Below, piece after piece: positions 52,075-60,444 of a DNA stretch of 64,000 nt (position 1 is the stretch's first letter; the number at the start of each line of letters is the position of its first letter). The notes beneath the pieces were generated by a model. The model did not search any database, was not told the DNA's origin, and was given only the letters and a program-made list of their open reading frames with translations. Position numbers and translations under genes: made by a program. Source of the stretch: Ruminococcaceae bacterium UBA1375 (GTDB taxonomy: Bacteria; Bacillota; Clostridia; Oscillospirales; Ruminococcaceae); the NCBI GenBank assembly GCA_002305795.1, contig DBRF01000012.1:52923-116922 (forward strand), in the 5' to 3' direction.

Positions 52075-52911
52075 ATGGCTGACTTTACCGGCAACCTCTA
52101 TTCCAAAGTTCTGGGGATGAACACCGCTGTGCGGATCATCACCCCAAAACGCAGAAACCACAATGGTCCTTTCCGGGCGGTATACCTGCTCCATGGACTG
52201 AGTGATAACAGCACCGACTGGGTGCTGAACACCCGCTGCTCCCTGCTGGCCCAGGATTACGATGTGATGCTCATCATCCCGGAGGTGCAGAAGAGCTTTT
52301 ACATCGACATGGCGGAAGGTGCGCCCTACTTCACCTACATCACCCAGGAACTGCCCCAGCTGGTAGAAACCCTGTTCCGGGTCTCCCCCAAACGGGAAGA
52401 CCGGTATGTGATGGGCATTTCCATGGGGGGCTACGGGGCGCTGCGCTGCGCCTTGACCTACCCGGAGCGGTACGCCGGCTGCGCCGCCTTTTCCCCTGCC
52501 TGTGACATCCGCCTGGTGATGGAGGCCTGCCGGATGGAAACCCCCATGATGCCCCTTGGGGAGGTGATGGGGATTGTAGGCAGGGAAGTGCTGGAACAGT
52601 TCCGGCAGCGCCCGGAGCTGCTTGCCCCCTACGATCTGTTTGAACTGGCCCGGCGGCAGGATGCAAATCCCGTCAAACCCAGGCTGTTTGTCACCTGCGG
52701 CACCGAAGACTTCATCCACCAGATGAGCCTTAACCTGGCCAAAGCCATGGAGCCTTTGCACTACGACTTCACCTATCTGGAGTGGCCGGGAATCCACGAA
52801 TGGTATTTCTGGGACGAAAGCGTCCACCTGGCCTTTGAGCACTTCTTCGGCCCCAGCAGCGCCTTCAACCCTTACTCCCTGGAAGGCCGGAAAAGGGGGA
52901 TGCAGCGGTGA
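52075..52911 (+). CDS. Alpha/beta-hydrolase esterase (tributyrin esterase/S-formylglutathione hydrolase-like)
   Basis: The 278-residue enzyme has the oxyanion segment VYLLHGLSDNSTDW, the nucleophile elbow GISMGG (Ser about residue 122) and a late GIHEWYFWD with the catalytic His. This matches the esterase D/EstA group that includes short-chain and feruloyl-type carboxylesterases. No signal peptide is seen, so it is cytoplasmic. The stop overlaps the rarA start (GTGA), so the two are translationally coupled. Confidence 0.85.
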   Translation: MADFTGNLYSKVLGMNTAVRIITPKRRNHNGPFRAVYLLHGLSDNSTDWVLNTRCSLLAQDYDVMLIIPEVQKSFYIDMAEGAPYFTYITQELPQLVETLFRVSPKREDRYVMGISMGGYGALRCALTYPERYAGCAAFSPACDIRLVMEACRMETPMMPLGEVMGIVGREVLEQFRQRPELLAPYDLFELARRQDANPVKPRLFVTCGTEDFIHQMSLNLAKAMEPLHYDFTYLEWPGIHEWYFWDESVHLAFEHFFGPSSAFNPYSLEGRKRGMQR

Positions 52912-54197
52912 ACTCCCCTTTGGCCGACGCCCTGCGCCCCCAAATCCTGGAAGAGGTGGTGGGCCAACCCCACCTGCTCACCCCCGGCAAAGCTCTGTAC
53001 AACATCATCCAGTCCGAGCAGATTCCCAACATGATTTTTTACGGCCCTTCGGGAGTGGGGAAGACCACGGTGGCCCGGATTATCGCCGCCCAGACCCACA
53101 AAAAGCTGTACCAGAAAAACGGCACCTCCTGTTCCACCGCCGATTTGAAGGAGATCATGGACCAAACCAAAACCCTGGCAGGGATGAACGGCATTTTGCT
53201 GTACCTGGACGAAATCCAGTACCTGAATAAAAAGCAGCAGCAATCCCTGCTGGAATATCTGGAAAATGGCAGCATCACCCTCATCGCCTCCACCACCGAA
53301 AACCCCTATTTTTACGTCTACGGAGCCATCCTGAGCCGGTGCACCGTCTTTGAGTTCAAGCAGGTCACTCCCCAGGAAACGGTAAAGGCAGTGCGCCGGG
53401 GATTCGACGCCATGGAACAGCGGCTTGGCTGCTCTATCCGGCGCACCCCGGAGGTGGAACTGGCCATCGCCCAGGGCTGCGGCGGGGACGTGCGTAAATC
53501 CATCAACACCGTGGAGCTCTGCGCCCTGGCCGCCCCGGAAGAAGAGGGAGTGCGCACCGTCTCTCCGGAATTGGCCGGGCAACTGGCCCAAAAAAGCGCC
53601 AACAGCTACGACCGGGAAGGGGACCAGCACTACGACCTCCTTTCCGCCCTGCAAAAGTCCATCCGAGGCAGCGACGAAAATGCCGCCGTGTTTTACCTAG
53701 CACGAATTTTGGAAGCAGGGGACCTGCTTTCTCCCTGCCGGCGGCTGCTGGTGATTGCGGCGGAGGACATCGGCTTGGCCTATCCCCAGGCCATCCCCAT
53801 TGTGAAGGCCTGCGTGGACAGCGCCCTGCAATTAGGGCTGCCGGAAGCCCGGATACCCCTGGCGGACGCCGCCGTGCTACTGGCCACCGCCCCCAAGTCC
53901 AACAGCGCCTACCTGGCCATGGCCGAAGCCTCCCGGGACGTCCAGCGAGGACTGGGACGGGGCTTCCCCCGGCAACTGCAAAACGTCCATTACGATGGGG
54001 AGGACCAGGCGGTGAAGGGGCAGCATTACCTCTATCCCCACGACTATCCCCACCACTGGGTGAAACAGCAGTACCTCCCCGACGACATCAAGGACCGGGT
54101 CTACTACCACTTCGGGGAAAACAAAACCGAACAGGCCGCCCTGCGCTACCGGATTTGGCAGCAGCAGATCCAACCGGAACCGGAAGGGAAAGAGTAA
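52908..54197 (+). CDS. rarA: Replication-associated recombination protein RarA
   Basis: RarA (MgsA/Mgs1-like) is an AAA+ ATPase acting at stalled forks. The 429-residue product has the Walker [10 protein letters not shown] (residues about 46-54), the sensor-1 TTENPYF and the arginine-finger SRCTVFE segment, then the tetramerisation C-terminal domain with the [17 protein letters not shown] motif. The start is GTG 52908, overlapping the esterase stop by four bases; an ATG alternative is not available nearby. Not related to methylglyoxal synthase in spite of the shared mgsA name. Confidence 0.94.
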   Translation: MNSPLADALRPQILEEVVGQPHLLTPGKALYNIIQSEQIPNMIFYGPSGVGKTTVARIIAAQTHKKLYQKNGTSCSTADLKEIMDQTKTLAGMNGILLYLDEIQYLNKKQQQSLLEYLENGSITLIASTTENPYFYVYGAILSRCTVFEFKQVTPQETVKAVRRGFDAMEQRLGCSIRRTPEVELAIAQGCGGDVRKSINTVELCALAAPEEEGVRTVSPELAGQLAQKSANSYDREGDQHYDLLSALQKSIRGSDENAAVFYLARILEAGDLLSPCRRLLVIAAEDIGLAYPQAIPIVKACVDSALQLGLPEARIPLADAAVLLATAPKSNSAYLAMAEASRDVQRGLGRGFPRQLQNVHYDGEDQAVKGQHYLYPHDYPHHWVKQQYLPDDIKDRVYYHFGENKTEQAALRYRIWQQQIQPEPEGKE

Positions 54198-54214
54198 ACC
54201 TGATCTGTTTTTTC

Positions 54215-54243
54215 TTTACTTCCCTGCCGGTTTTGTGTATAAT
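54215..54243 (+). promoter_or_regulatory. Promoter for glyA
   Basis: TTTACT (54215-54220), 17 bases, perfect TATAAT (54238-54243), ~47 bases upstream of the glyA ATG. Confidence 0.65.
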
Positions 54244-54289
54244 AACAGTAATCGTTACCCGTTTTTCCAATTTGGAAGGAGTTAAAATT

Positions 54290-55549
54290 ATGTATCAGGA
54301 TTTGGTGGATACCATCGGCTATGTGAGGAAGGCGGACCCGGAAGTGGGGGACGCCATGAACCTGGAGCTGAAGCGCCAGCGCCGGAACATCGAGCTGATT
54401 GCCAGTGAAAACATCGTTTCCCCGGCGGTGATGGCCGCCATGGGCAGCGTCCTTACCAACAAGTACGCCGAAGGCTACCCCGGCAAGCGCTATTACGGCG
54501 GCTGCCAGGACGTGGACATTGTGGAAAACATCGCCATCGAACGGGCCAAAAAGCTGTTCGGCGCCAACTTCGCCAACGTCCAGCCCCACTCCGGCGCCCA
54601 AGCCAACACGGCGGTGTACTTCGCCCTGCTGCAACCGGGGGATAAGGTACTGGGTATGAGCCTAGCCCACGGGGGACATCTGACCCATGGCTCCCCGGTG
54701 AACCTGTCCGGCAAATACTTTGAGTTCCATTCCTACGGGGTGGAGGACGACACCGAAACCATCGACTACGACCATGTGGAAGCCATTGCCAAGGAAGTCC
54801 AGCCCAAGATGATTGTGGCCGGGGCTTCCGCTTACCCCCGTGCCATCGACTTTGAGCGCCTGGGTAAAATCGCCAAAGAGGTAGGGGCCTACCTGATGGT
54901 GGACATGGCCCACATCGCCGGATTGGTGGCTGCCGGCCTGCACCAGAATCCGGTGCCCTACGCCGATGTGGTTACCACCACCACCCATAAGACCCTCCGA
55001 GGCCCCCGTGGCGGCTTGATCCTCACCAACGACGAAGAGATCGCCAAGAAGATCAACAAAGCCGTGTTCCCCGGCACCCAGGGCGGCCCGCTGATGCACG
55101 TCATCGCCGCCAAGGCCGTCTGCTTTGGGGAAGCCTTGCAGCCCTCCTTTCAGGAATACGCCCAGCGGATCGTGGACAACGCAGCCATGCTGGCCAAAGA
55201 GCTGATGAACTACGGCTTTGATCTGGTCAGCGGCGGCACCGACAACCACCTGATGCTTGTGGACACCCGGAACTTCCACATCACCGGCAAGGAGCTGGAA
55301 CGGCGCTTGGATGAGGTGTACATCACCGTCAACAAAAACGCCATCCCCAACGACCCGGAGAAACCCTTCGTCACCAGCGGCATCCGCATCGGCACCCCCG
55401 CCGTCACCAGCCGGGGCATGCAGCCGGAGGACATGAAGGTCATCGCCGAGTGCATCTACCGCACCGCCCGGGAGGACTACCTGGAGCACCAGGAGGAGAT
55501 TCGGGCCAAGGTGAATGAGCTGTGCGGCAAATACCCGCTGTACGAGTAA
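54290..55549 (+). CDS. glyA: Serine hydroxymethyltransferase GlyA
   Basis: GlyA interconverts serine and glycine and loads one-carbon units on tetrahydrofolate. The 419-residue PLP enzyme has the family signatures [19 protein letters not shown], and [14 protein letters not shown] with the PLP lysine at residue 234. I use ATG 54290, with AAGGAG nine bases upstream; the upstream frame to 54155 lies in the previous gene's end. It has its own promoter and terminator. Confidence 0.97.
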   Translation: MYQDLVDTIGYVRKADPEVGDAMNLELKRQRRNIELIASENIVSPAVMAAMGSVLTNKYAEGYPGKRYYGGCQDVDIVENIAIERAKKLFGANFANVQPHSGAQANTAVYFALLQPGDKVLGMSLAHGGHLTHGSPVNLSGKYFEFHSYGVEDDTETIDYDHVEAIAKEVQPKMIVAGASAYPRAIDFERLGKIAKEVGAYLMVDMAHIAGLVAAGLHQNPVPYADVVTTTTHKTLRGPRGGLILTNDEEIAKKINKAVFPGTQGGPLMHVIAAKAVCFGEALQPSFQEYAQRIVDNAAMLAKELMNYGFDLVSGGTDNHLMLVDTRNFHITGKELERRLDEVYITVNKNAIPNDPEKPFVTSGIRIGTPAVTSRGMQPEDMKVIAECIYRTAREDYLEHQEEIRAKVNELCGKYPLYE

Positions 55550-55581
55550 AATTTCTGATTCCATCCAACATCGGCAATCAA

Positions 55582-55626
55582 AAAGGACTTCAGGCATGAA
55601 TTTGCTTGAAGTCCTCTTGTTTTTTG
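55582..55626. terminator. Bidirectional terminator between glyA and proS
   Basis: AGGACTTCA (55584-55592) pairs with TGAAGTCCT (55607-55615), flanked by TTGTTTTTTG on the plus side and TTTTTG on the minus side. Confidence 0.85.
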
Positions 55627-55634
55627 TCTTACTA

Positions 55635-57074
55635 TCAGTACTGCTTGCCCCAGTACACCATGTGCTTGGCGGGCTTTCCGCAGCAGACGCAGGTGTCGGA
55701 GAGGTGCTCTTCCTCAAAGGGGATGCACCGGCTCTTGACGCCATTGGTCAAATCTTTAATCTTGTCCTCGCAGGCGGAATCCCCGCACCACATGGCCTTG
55801 ATAAAGCCGGGCTTGTTCTGGGCAATGTCCAAGAACTCGTCCAGGGTGGTGGCCACACTGGTCTTTTCCTTCAGGTTTTCCAAGGCCCGCTGGTAGATGC
55901 CGTCATGAACCTCCTGGAGCTTCTTTTCAATCATCTGGGGCAGCTCATCCAAAGACACGAAGGTCTTTTCCCGGTTGTGCCGGGTCACCAGCACGCACTG
56001 GTTGTTCTCAATGTCCTTGGGGCCGATTTCCAGCCGCAGGGGAACGCCCTTCATCTCGTACTGGGCAAACTTCCAGCCGGGGGAGTTGTCGCTGTCGTCC
56101 AGTTTCACTCTGAACTGTCCTTTCAACTGCTCCTGCAGCTCTCTTGCCTTTTCCAGCACCCCGGGCTTGTGGACGGCGATGGGCACAATCACCAGCTGGA
56201 TGGGGGCGATTTTCGGTGGCAGCACTAAGCCGTTGTCGTCCCCGTGAACCATGATAATGGCACCAATCATCCGGGTGGAGACCCCCCAGCTGGTCTGGTG
56301 GGGCACCTGCTGGGTGTTGTCCCGGCCGGTGAAGGTAATGCCGAAGCACTCTGCAAAGTGGGTGCCGAAGTAGTGGCTGGTGCCGCCTTGGAGAGCCACG
56401 CCGTTGTGCATCATGGGCTCGATGGTGTAGGTTTCCAACGCCCCGGCAAACTTTTCCTTTTCGGTTTTCCGTCCGGTAACAGCGGGGATGGCCAGGGTAT
56501 CCCGGTAGAAGTCCTCATAGGTGCGAAGCTGCTGCATGGTTTCTTCCATGGCTTCTTCCTTGGTTTCATGCATGGTGTGGCCTTCCTGCCACAAAAATTC
56601 GCTGGAGCGCAAAAAGGGACGGGTGGTCTTTTCCCACCGCATGACATTGCACCACTGGTTGTACAGTTTGGGCAAATCCCGGTAGGAGTTGATGATCTTC
56701 TTGTAGTGCTCGCAGAACAGCACCTCGCTGGTGGGGCGGATACAGAGCCGTTCGCTGAGGGTTTCCTCCCCGCCCTGGGTCACCCAGGCCACTTCCGGGG
56801 CGAAGCCTTCCACATGGTCCTTTTCCACCTGAAGCAGGTGTTCCGGAATCAACAGGGGCATGTACACGTTTTCATGTCCCGTTGCCTTAAACCGCTTATC
56901 CAAATCCGCCTGAATGTTTTCCCAGATGGCGTAGCCGTAAGGCCGGATAATCATGCAACCCTTGACGCTGGAATAATCCACCAGTTCCGCCTTTTTCACC
57001 ACATCGGTGTACCACTTGGCGAAATCCACTTCCATGGAGGTAATGTCCTCCACCATTTTTTGCTGTTTAGCCAA
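55635..57074 (-). CDS. proS: Prolyl-tRNA synthetase, archaeal/eukaryote-like type
   Basis: ProRS charges tRNA-Pro. The 479-residue protein is the short, archaeal/eukaryote-like form without the editing insertion of bacterial ProRS, with the [15 protein letters not shown] start, the class II motif 2 region [23 protein letters not shown] (shortened) and a C-terminal CVCCGK...YWGKQY zinc region with terminal Tyr. I choose the TTG at 57074: GGGAGAG lies a few bases upstream and the start [14 protein letters not shown] matches the family, whereas ATG 57089 has no ribosome site. Having this type is usual for some clostridia. Confidence 0.93.
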   Translation of the reverse strand: MAKQQKMVEDITSMEVDFAKWYTDVVKKAELVDYSSVKGCMIIRPYGYAIWENIQADLDKRFKATGHENVYMPLLIPEHLLQVEKDHVEGFAPEVAWVTQGGEETLSERLCIRPTSEVLFCEHYKKIINSYRDLPKLYNQWCNVMRWEKTTRPFLRSSEFLWQEGHTMHETKEEAMEETMQQLRTYEDFYRDTLAIPAVTGRKTEKEKFAGALETYTIEPMMHNGVALQGGTSHYFGTHFAECFGITFTGRDNTQQVPHQTSWGVSTRMIGAIIMVHGDDNGLVLPPKIAPIQLVIVPIAVHKPGVLEKARELQEQLKGQFRVKLDDSDNSPGWKFAQYEMKGVPLRLEIGPKDIENNQCVLVTRHNREKTFVSLDELPQMIEKKLQEVHDGIYQRALENLKEKTSVATTLDEFLDIAQNKPGFIKAMWCGDSACEDKIKDLTNGVKSRCIPFEEEHLSDTCVCCGKPAKHMVYWGKQY

Positions 57075-57131
57075 TGTTCTCTCTCCCATTCTGTTTTTTG
57101 GAATCGTCCGTTAGTGTTTTAATATGTGCCC

Positions 57132-57160
57132 AGTATAGCATATTTCCCCCGCAAATTCAA
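57132..57160 (-). promoter_or_regulatory. Promoter for proS
   Basis: On the minus strand TTGAAT (57155-57160), 17 bases, TATACT (57132-57137), directly abutting the stop of the YfhO-family gene. Confidence 0.7.
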
Positions 57161-59824
57161 TCAGAGAAACTGTCCTGCGGTCCAAACCAGCACAGGCATG
57201 GCGTAGATGGCCAAGAAGCACAGCACACCCAGCGCCCCAACTGCCCCGACGCAGAACCGGTTGAGCCTTACCATAGGGGGACGGTTTTTCTTTTGATACC
57301 ACAAAAATCCAATCAGCGCCAGCACTCCCATACCGGTGAGGATCACCCCGGCCCAGTAGCCCGGCGGGGTGTAGGTGAGCACCACCGTGTTTTCCCCCTG
57401 TTCCAAGGGGATGGCCATAAAGGCAGAGTTGGCCCGCTGCACCTCCACCGGCTTCCCGTTGACGGTGCAGGAAAAGCCTTCATCGTAGGGGATGGAAAGG
57501 TACAGCACCTGGTCTGCCTGGTCACTGTAGGCGGAGGCGGTGAAGGTGGTACCCTCATAGGTAATCTGGGCCTGCTGATCCTCCATCTCTTCCACCGCCT
57601 GCTGAAGCAATTCCACATCCAGGCCGAACACCCCGAAGGAAGCGCAGTCACAGTTTTTGTTCAGCTGCAGCTGTACGGTAACGGTGGTGTCTTCAAAGGT
57701 ACCCAGCTCCACCAGGCCGTTGACGCTTTGGTTGGGGTAGTTGGTGGTGACGGTTTTGCCGTTGACCTTAATGTCAAAGGACTGGTTGATGTCCTCCACC
57801 AAGCTGTTGGAATACTCGTCAAAGCAGTCGAAGTACAACACCTGCTGCCCCTCCACCGAAATTTCGTAAATCATCTCGGAGCTGTACCGGGAGCGCCAGG
57901 TAAAGGAGTACTGCCCCGCCTCCTGGGTGATGTCGATATGGTTGACTTCCGTAGGAGCATAGGGGATAATCAGCTGCCTGCCGGAAGTGTCCAGCAGCGT
58001 CTCGTACAGGTATTGCTGTACCTGCATCCGTTCCAGGTCGGGAATCTCTTCCCGCACCTGATCCGCCCCCACCACCAGGCCCAGGGAAAGGGTCAGGGGG
58101 TTTTCGTAGATGCGGTACAGCTCATTTTCATACACCGGGTCCCCGGCGATGTTGAGATAGTCAAACTGGCTGACGGTGTAGCGGTTGCCCAGCAGTGCGT
58201 CGGTGAGCAGGGTGCCGCCATTGGAGTTCACCTCCATCCAGTAGGAGGAATGCCCCAGCTTTTTGACGGTAAAGAGATAATCCTGGGTGGTAAAGGAGGT
58301 GTAGTGGGCCAGATTGTTGTAGCCGATGCCCCCCATCAGGTTGGCGTCGGTGTACTTGTTGTCGGTTTTCACCCGGTACACCCCGTCATCCGGCAGAACG
58401 TCTTCCAAATCGGTGTACTGCTGCCATTCCGACACCGGATTGGCGGCATTGCCCACATAAACTTGCAAGGAAAACAGCATCTGGGAAGCCACCAGCAAAC
58501 AGAGCAGCACCGAAAACACCCGGCGGGTGAAGTAGCCGTACCGGTAGGTGAACAGCAGCAAAAACAGCCCGAACCCCACCAGCAGAAACACCAGCATCTG
58601 CAGCAGCATGGAGTCCTCCCCCACCCAGAGGGAGTTGAGGTAGTTGTCCAGCACCCCGGAAAAGTAGAGCAGCAAAATTCCTTCCACCGCTACCGCAATC
58701 ACCAGGACCACCCACACCCCAATCAGCGCCCCGGAACTGGTGTGCTTGGGCAGGGTTTTTGGCTGGATTCGCTGCAGCACCCAGGCAGTGAGGCAGAAGC
58801 CCAAAAACAGGGTGATAAACCCGTACCGCACCGGGAAGGCCTGGTAGCTGCCGGTGTGCCACATTTTGTTCACCGGTTCCAGAACCAAGGGCACGGCGCA
58901 GAGCAGAAACACAATCAGCACCGCCTGCAGCCGCCGGTTGCCCCTCAGTTTTCTCAGGAAAAACAGGCTCACCACCAAAATAGCGCTGGAGCAGAGAAAG
59001 GGCAGGGTAGTGGAAAGGTAGGTGAACAGTCCTCCCGAAGTCAGGCTTTCCACCAGTCCCTCTCCCCGTGCGGAACTCATAAATTGCAGCAGGGCCGGGC
59101 CCCAGATGACCCCGGTGAGCAGCGCCGCCACAAGGCTGGCCCCCACAAAGCAGGCGCAGGCCCGTCCCCGGTTTTCCTTGGGCATGGTCCAAAACACCCA
59201 CACCGCCACCGCCAGCAGCAGGAAAATCACCACCATGTACCCCAGATAAAACTGGCAGGCCATAATGGCGCAGAGGCTCAGGATGTACAGCAGGGGTTTG
59301 CGGCGGTTCAGGGTCCAATCCAGCCCCAGCAGAAGCAGGGGGAAGAGATACATCACATCCAGCCACACAATGTTCTGGTAAAACAGCAAGGTGTACCCGC
59401 TAAAGGCGTAGCACACCGCCAGCAGCGCCCCAAACCGCTGCCGCAGGTTGGGAAACCGCACCCGGAAGAACACTGCCGCCGTCACGGCGCAGGTCATGAG
59501 TTTGAGAATCAACAGCAGGTTCATAAACCACTTCATGTCCCCGGTTTGGACAAAGTAGCTTAAAAAGGAAAAGGGAGAGGAGAGGAAGAAGAGGAACACC
59601 CCGTAAAAGTTCATCCCCCCGCCGGTCTGCATGGTGTAAAACAGGCTGCCTTCCCCGTGGAGAATGTTGCGCAGTTCCAGCAGCAGGGGTACCACCTGCT
59701 GGTTCATGTCCCCCCAGCTGATGGTGTTCTCCCCAAAGGGATACAACCCGTTGATTCCATATAACAGGCACAGCACCCCCAGCACCGCCAACGGCGCCAG
59801 CCAGATACTGTAATGTTTCTTCAT
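57161..59824 (-). CDS. YfhO-family membrane protein (glycosyltransferase-like)
   Basis: The 887-residue protein has about 12-13 membrane helices in the N-terminal 500 residues and near the C terminus, and a ~340-residue extracytoplasmic region between. The opening GLYPFGENTISWGDMNQQVVP matches the YfhO family, which in Bacillus and Listeria helps attach galactose or other sugars to wall teichoic/lipoteichoic acids. YfhO proteins resemble GT-C glycosyltransferases; the acidic residue in the WGDMN loop fits the family's catalytic Asp, as I read it. It acts at the outer face of the membrane. Confidence 0.88.
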   Translation of the reverse strand: MKKHYSIWLAPLAVLGVLCLLYGINGLYPFGENTISWGDMNQQVVPLLLELRNILHGEGSLFYTMQTGGGMNFYGVFLFFLSSPFSFLSYFVQTGDMKWFMNLLLILKLMTCAVTAAVFFRVRFPNLRQRFGALLAVCYAFSGYTLLFYQNIVWLDVMYLFPLLLLGLDWTLNRRKPLLYILSLCAIMACQFYLGYMVVIFLLLAVAVWVFWTMPKENRGRACACFVGASLVAALLTGVIWGPALLQFMSSARGEGLVESLTSGGLFTYLSTTLPFLCSSAILVVSLFFLRKLRGNRRLQAVLIVFLLCAVPLVLEPVNKMWHTGSYQAFPVRYGFITLFLGFCLTAWVLQRIQPKTLPKHTSSGALIGVWVVLVIAVAVEGILLLYFSGVLDNYLNSLWVGEDSMLLQMLVFLLVGFGLFLLLFTYRYGYFTRRVFSVLLCLLVASQMLFSLQVYVGNAANPVSEWQQYTDLEDVLPDDGVYRVKTDNKYTDANLMGGIGYNNLAHYTSFTTQDYLFTVKKLGHSSYWMEVNSNGGTLLTDALLGNRYTVSQFDYLNIAGDPVYENELYRIYENPLTLSLGLVVGADQVREEIPDLERMQVQQYLYETLLDTSGRQLIIPYAPTEVNHIDITQEAGQYSFTWRSRYSSEMIYEISVEGQQVLYFDCFDEYSNSLVEDINQSFDIKVNGKTVTTNYPNQSVNGLVELGTFEDTTVTVQLQLNKNCDCASFGVFGLDVELLQQAVEEMEDQQAQITYEGTTFTASAYSDQADQVLYLSIPYDEGFSCTVNGKPVEVQRANSAFMAIPLEQGENTVVLTYTPPGYWAGVILTGMGVLALIGFLWYQKKNRPPMVRLNRFCVGAVGALGVLCFLAIYAMPVLVWTAGQFL

Positions 59825-59920
59825 GCCAACCGCTCCTTTTCGCCGTGTGTTCTGCGTGGACTACAATAGTGCCAGTATACCATATTTTTTACCGATGGAA
59901 AAGGCGGTTTGCTCAAAAAC

Positions 59921-59956
59921 AGAAAAAGACCCCGGCCCGGCATGACGCCGAACCAG
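59921..59956 (-). terminator. Intrinsic terminator after ogt
   Basis: On the minus strand a GGTTCGGC...GCCGGGCC hairpin (GC-rich with G-U pairs) is followed by TCTTTTTCTG. Confidence 0.6.
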
Positions 59957-59981
59957 GATCCGAATGTATAAATCTTCAAAA

Positions 59982-60443
59982 CTAAAGACAGCCCTCCAGC
60001 TGAAGCAGGGCTTTTTTCCGCTCCAGCCCTCCGGCGTAGCCGGTCAAGGCGCCGTTTTGCCCCACCACCCGGTGGCAGGGAATCAGGATGGCAATGGGGT
60101 TGTGGTGGTTGGCCATGCCCACCGCCCTGGCGGCCTTGGGAGAGCCGATCTGCCGGGCAATTTCCCCGTAGCTTCGGGTCTGGCCGTAGGGGATGGTTTG
60201 CAGCGCCGCCCACACCTTCTGCTGAAAGGGAGTCCCTTTGGGGGACAAAGGAAGGGTAAATTCCTGCCGTGTCCCGGCAAAGTACTCCGAAAGCTGCGTT
60301 TTTGCCTGAACCAACAGCGGGGTGTCCGCCTGCTGCCAATTTTTCAGAGGGGCAGCGTCGAACTCAACTAATATTAAATCCTCTTCCTCCTGGGCCAGCA
60401 GCATCCGGCCCAGAGGGGTGTGGCAAAAACAGTAATACACCAT
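59982..60443 (-). CDS. ogt: Methylated-DNA-protein cysteine methyltransferase
   Basis: Ogt/AdaB repairs O6-methylguanine by moving the methyl to its own Cys. The 153-residue protein has the acceptor motif IPCHRVVG (Cys123), the RSYGEIA segment and the helix-turn-helix-like AVGMANHHNP region. The N-terminal domain is short, as in Ogt. Start ATG 60443 lies one base after the stop of the upstream pseudo-ATPase gene, so they are co-transcribed. Confidence 0.95.
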   Translation of the reverse strand: MVYYCFCHTPLGRMLLAQEEEDLILVEFDAAPLKNWQQADTPLLVQAKTQLSEYFAGTRQEFTLPLSPKGTPFQQKVWAALQTIPYGQTRSYGEIARQIGSPKAARAVGMANHHNPIAILIPCHRVVGQNGALTGYAGGLERKKALLQLEGCL

Positions 60444-60444
60444 G

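Noticed and set aside
52908..54197. Methylglyoxal synthase (mgsA) name for the AAA ATPase
   Set aside because: The symbol mgsA is sometimes used for RarA homologues; the domains here are AAA+ and unrelated to the gene at 8743-9144.
57075..57160. T-box leader for proS
   Set aside because: Only ~85 bases lie upstream, there is no T-box sequence, and a normal promoter fits the space.
57074..59563. 829-residue plus-strand frame opposite the YfhO-family gene
   Set aside because: His/Gln-rich shadow frame without domain; YfhO is clear on the minus strand.
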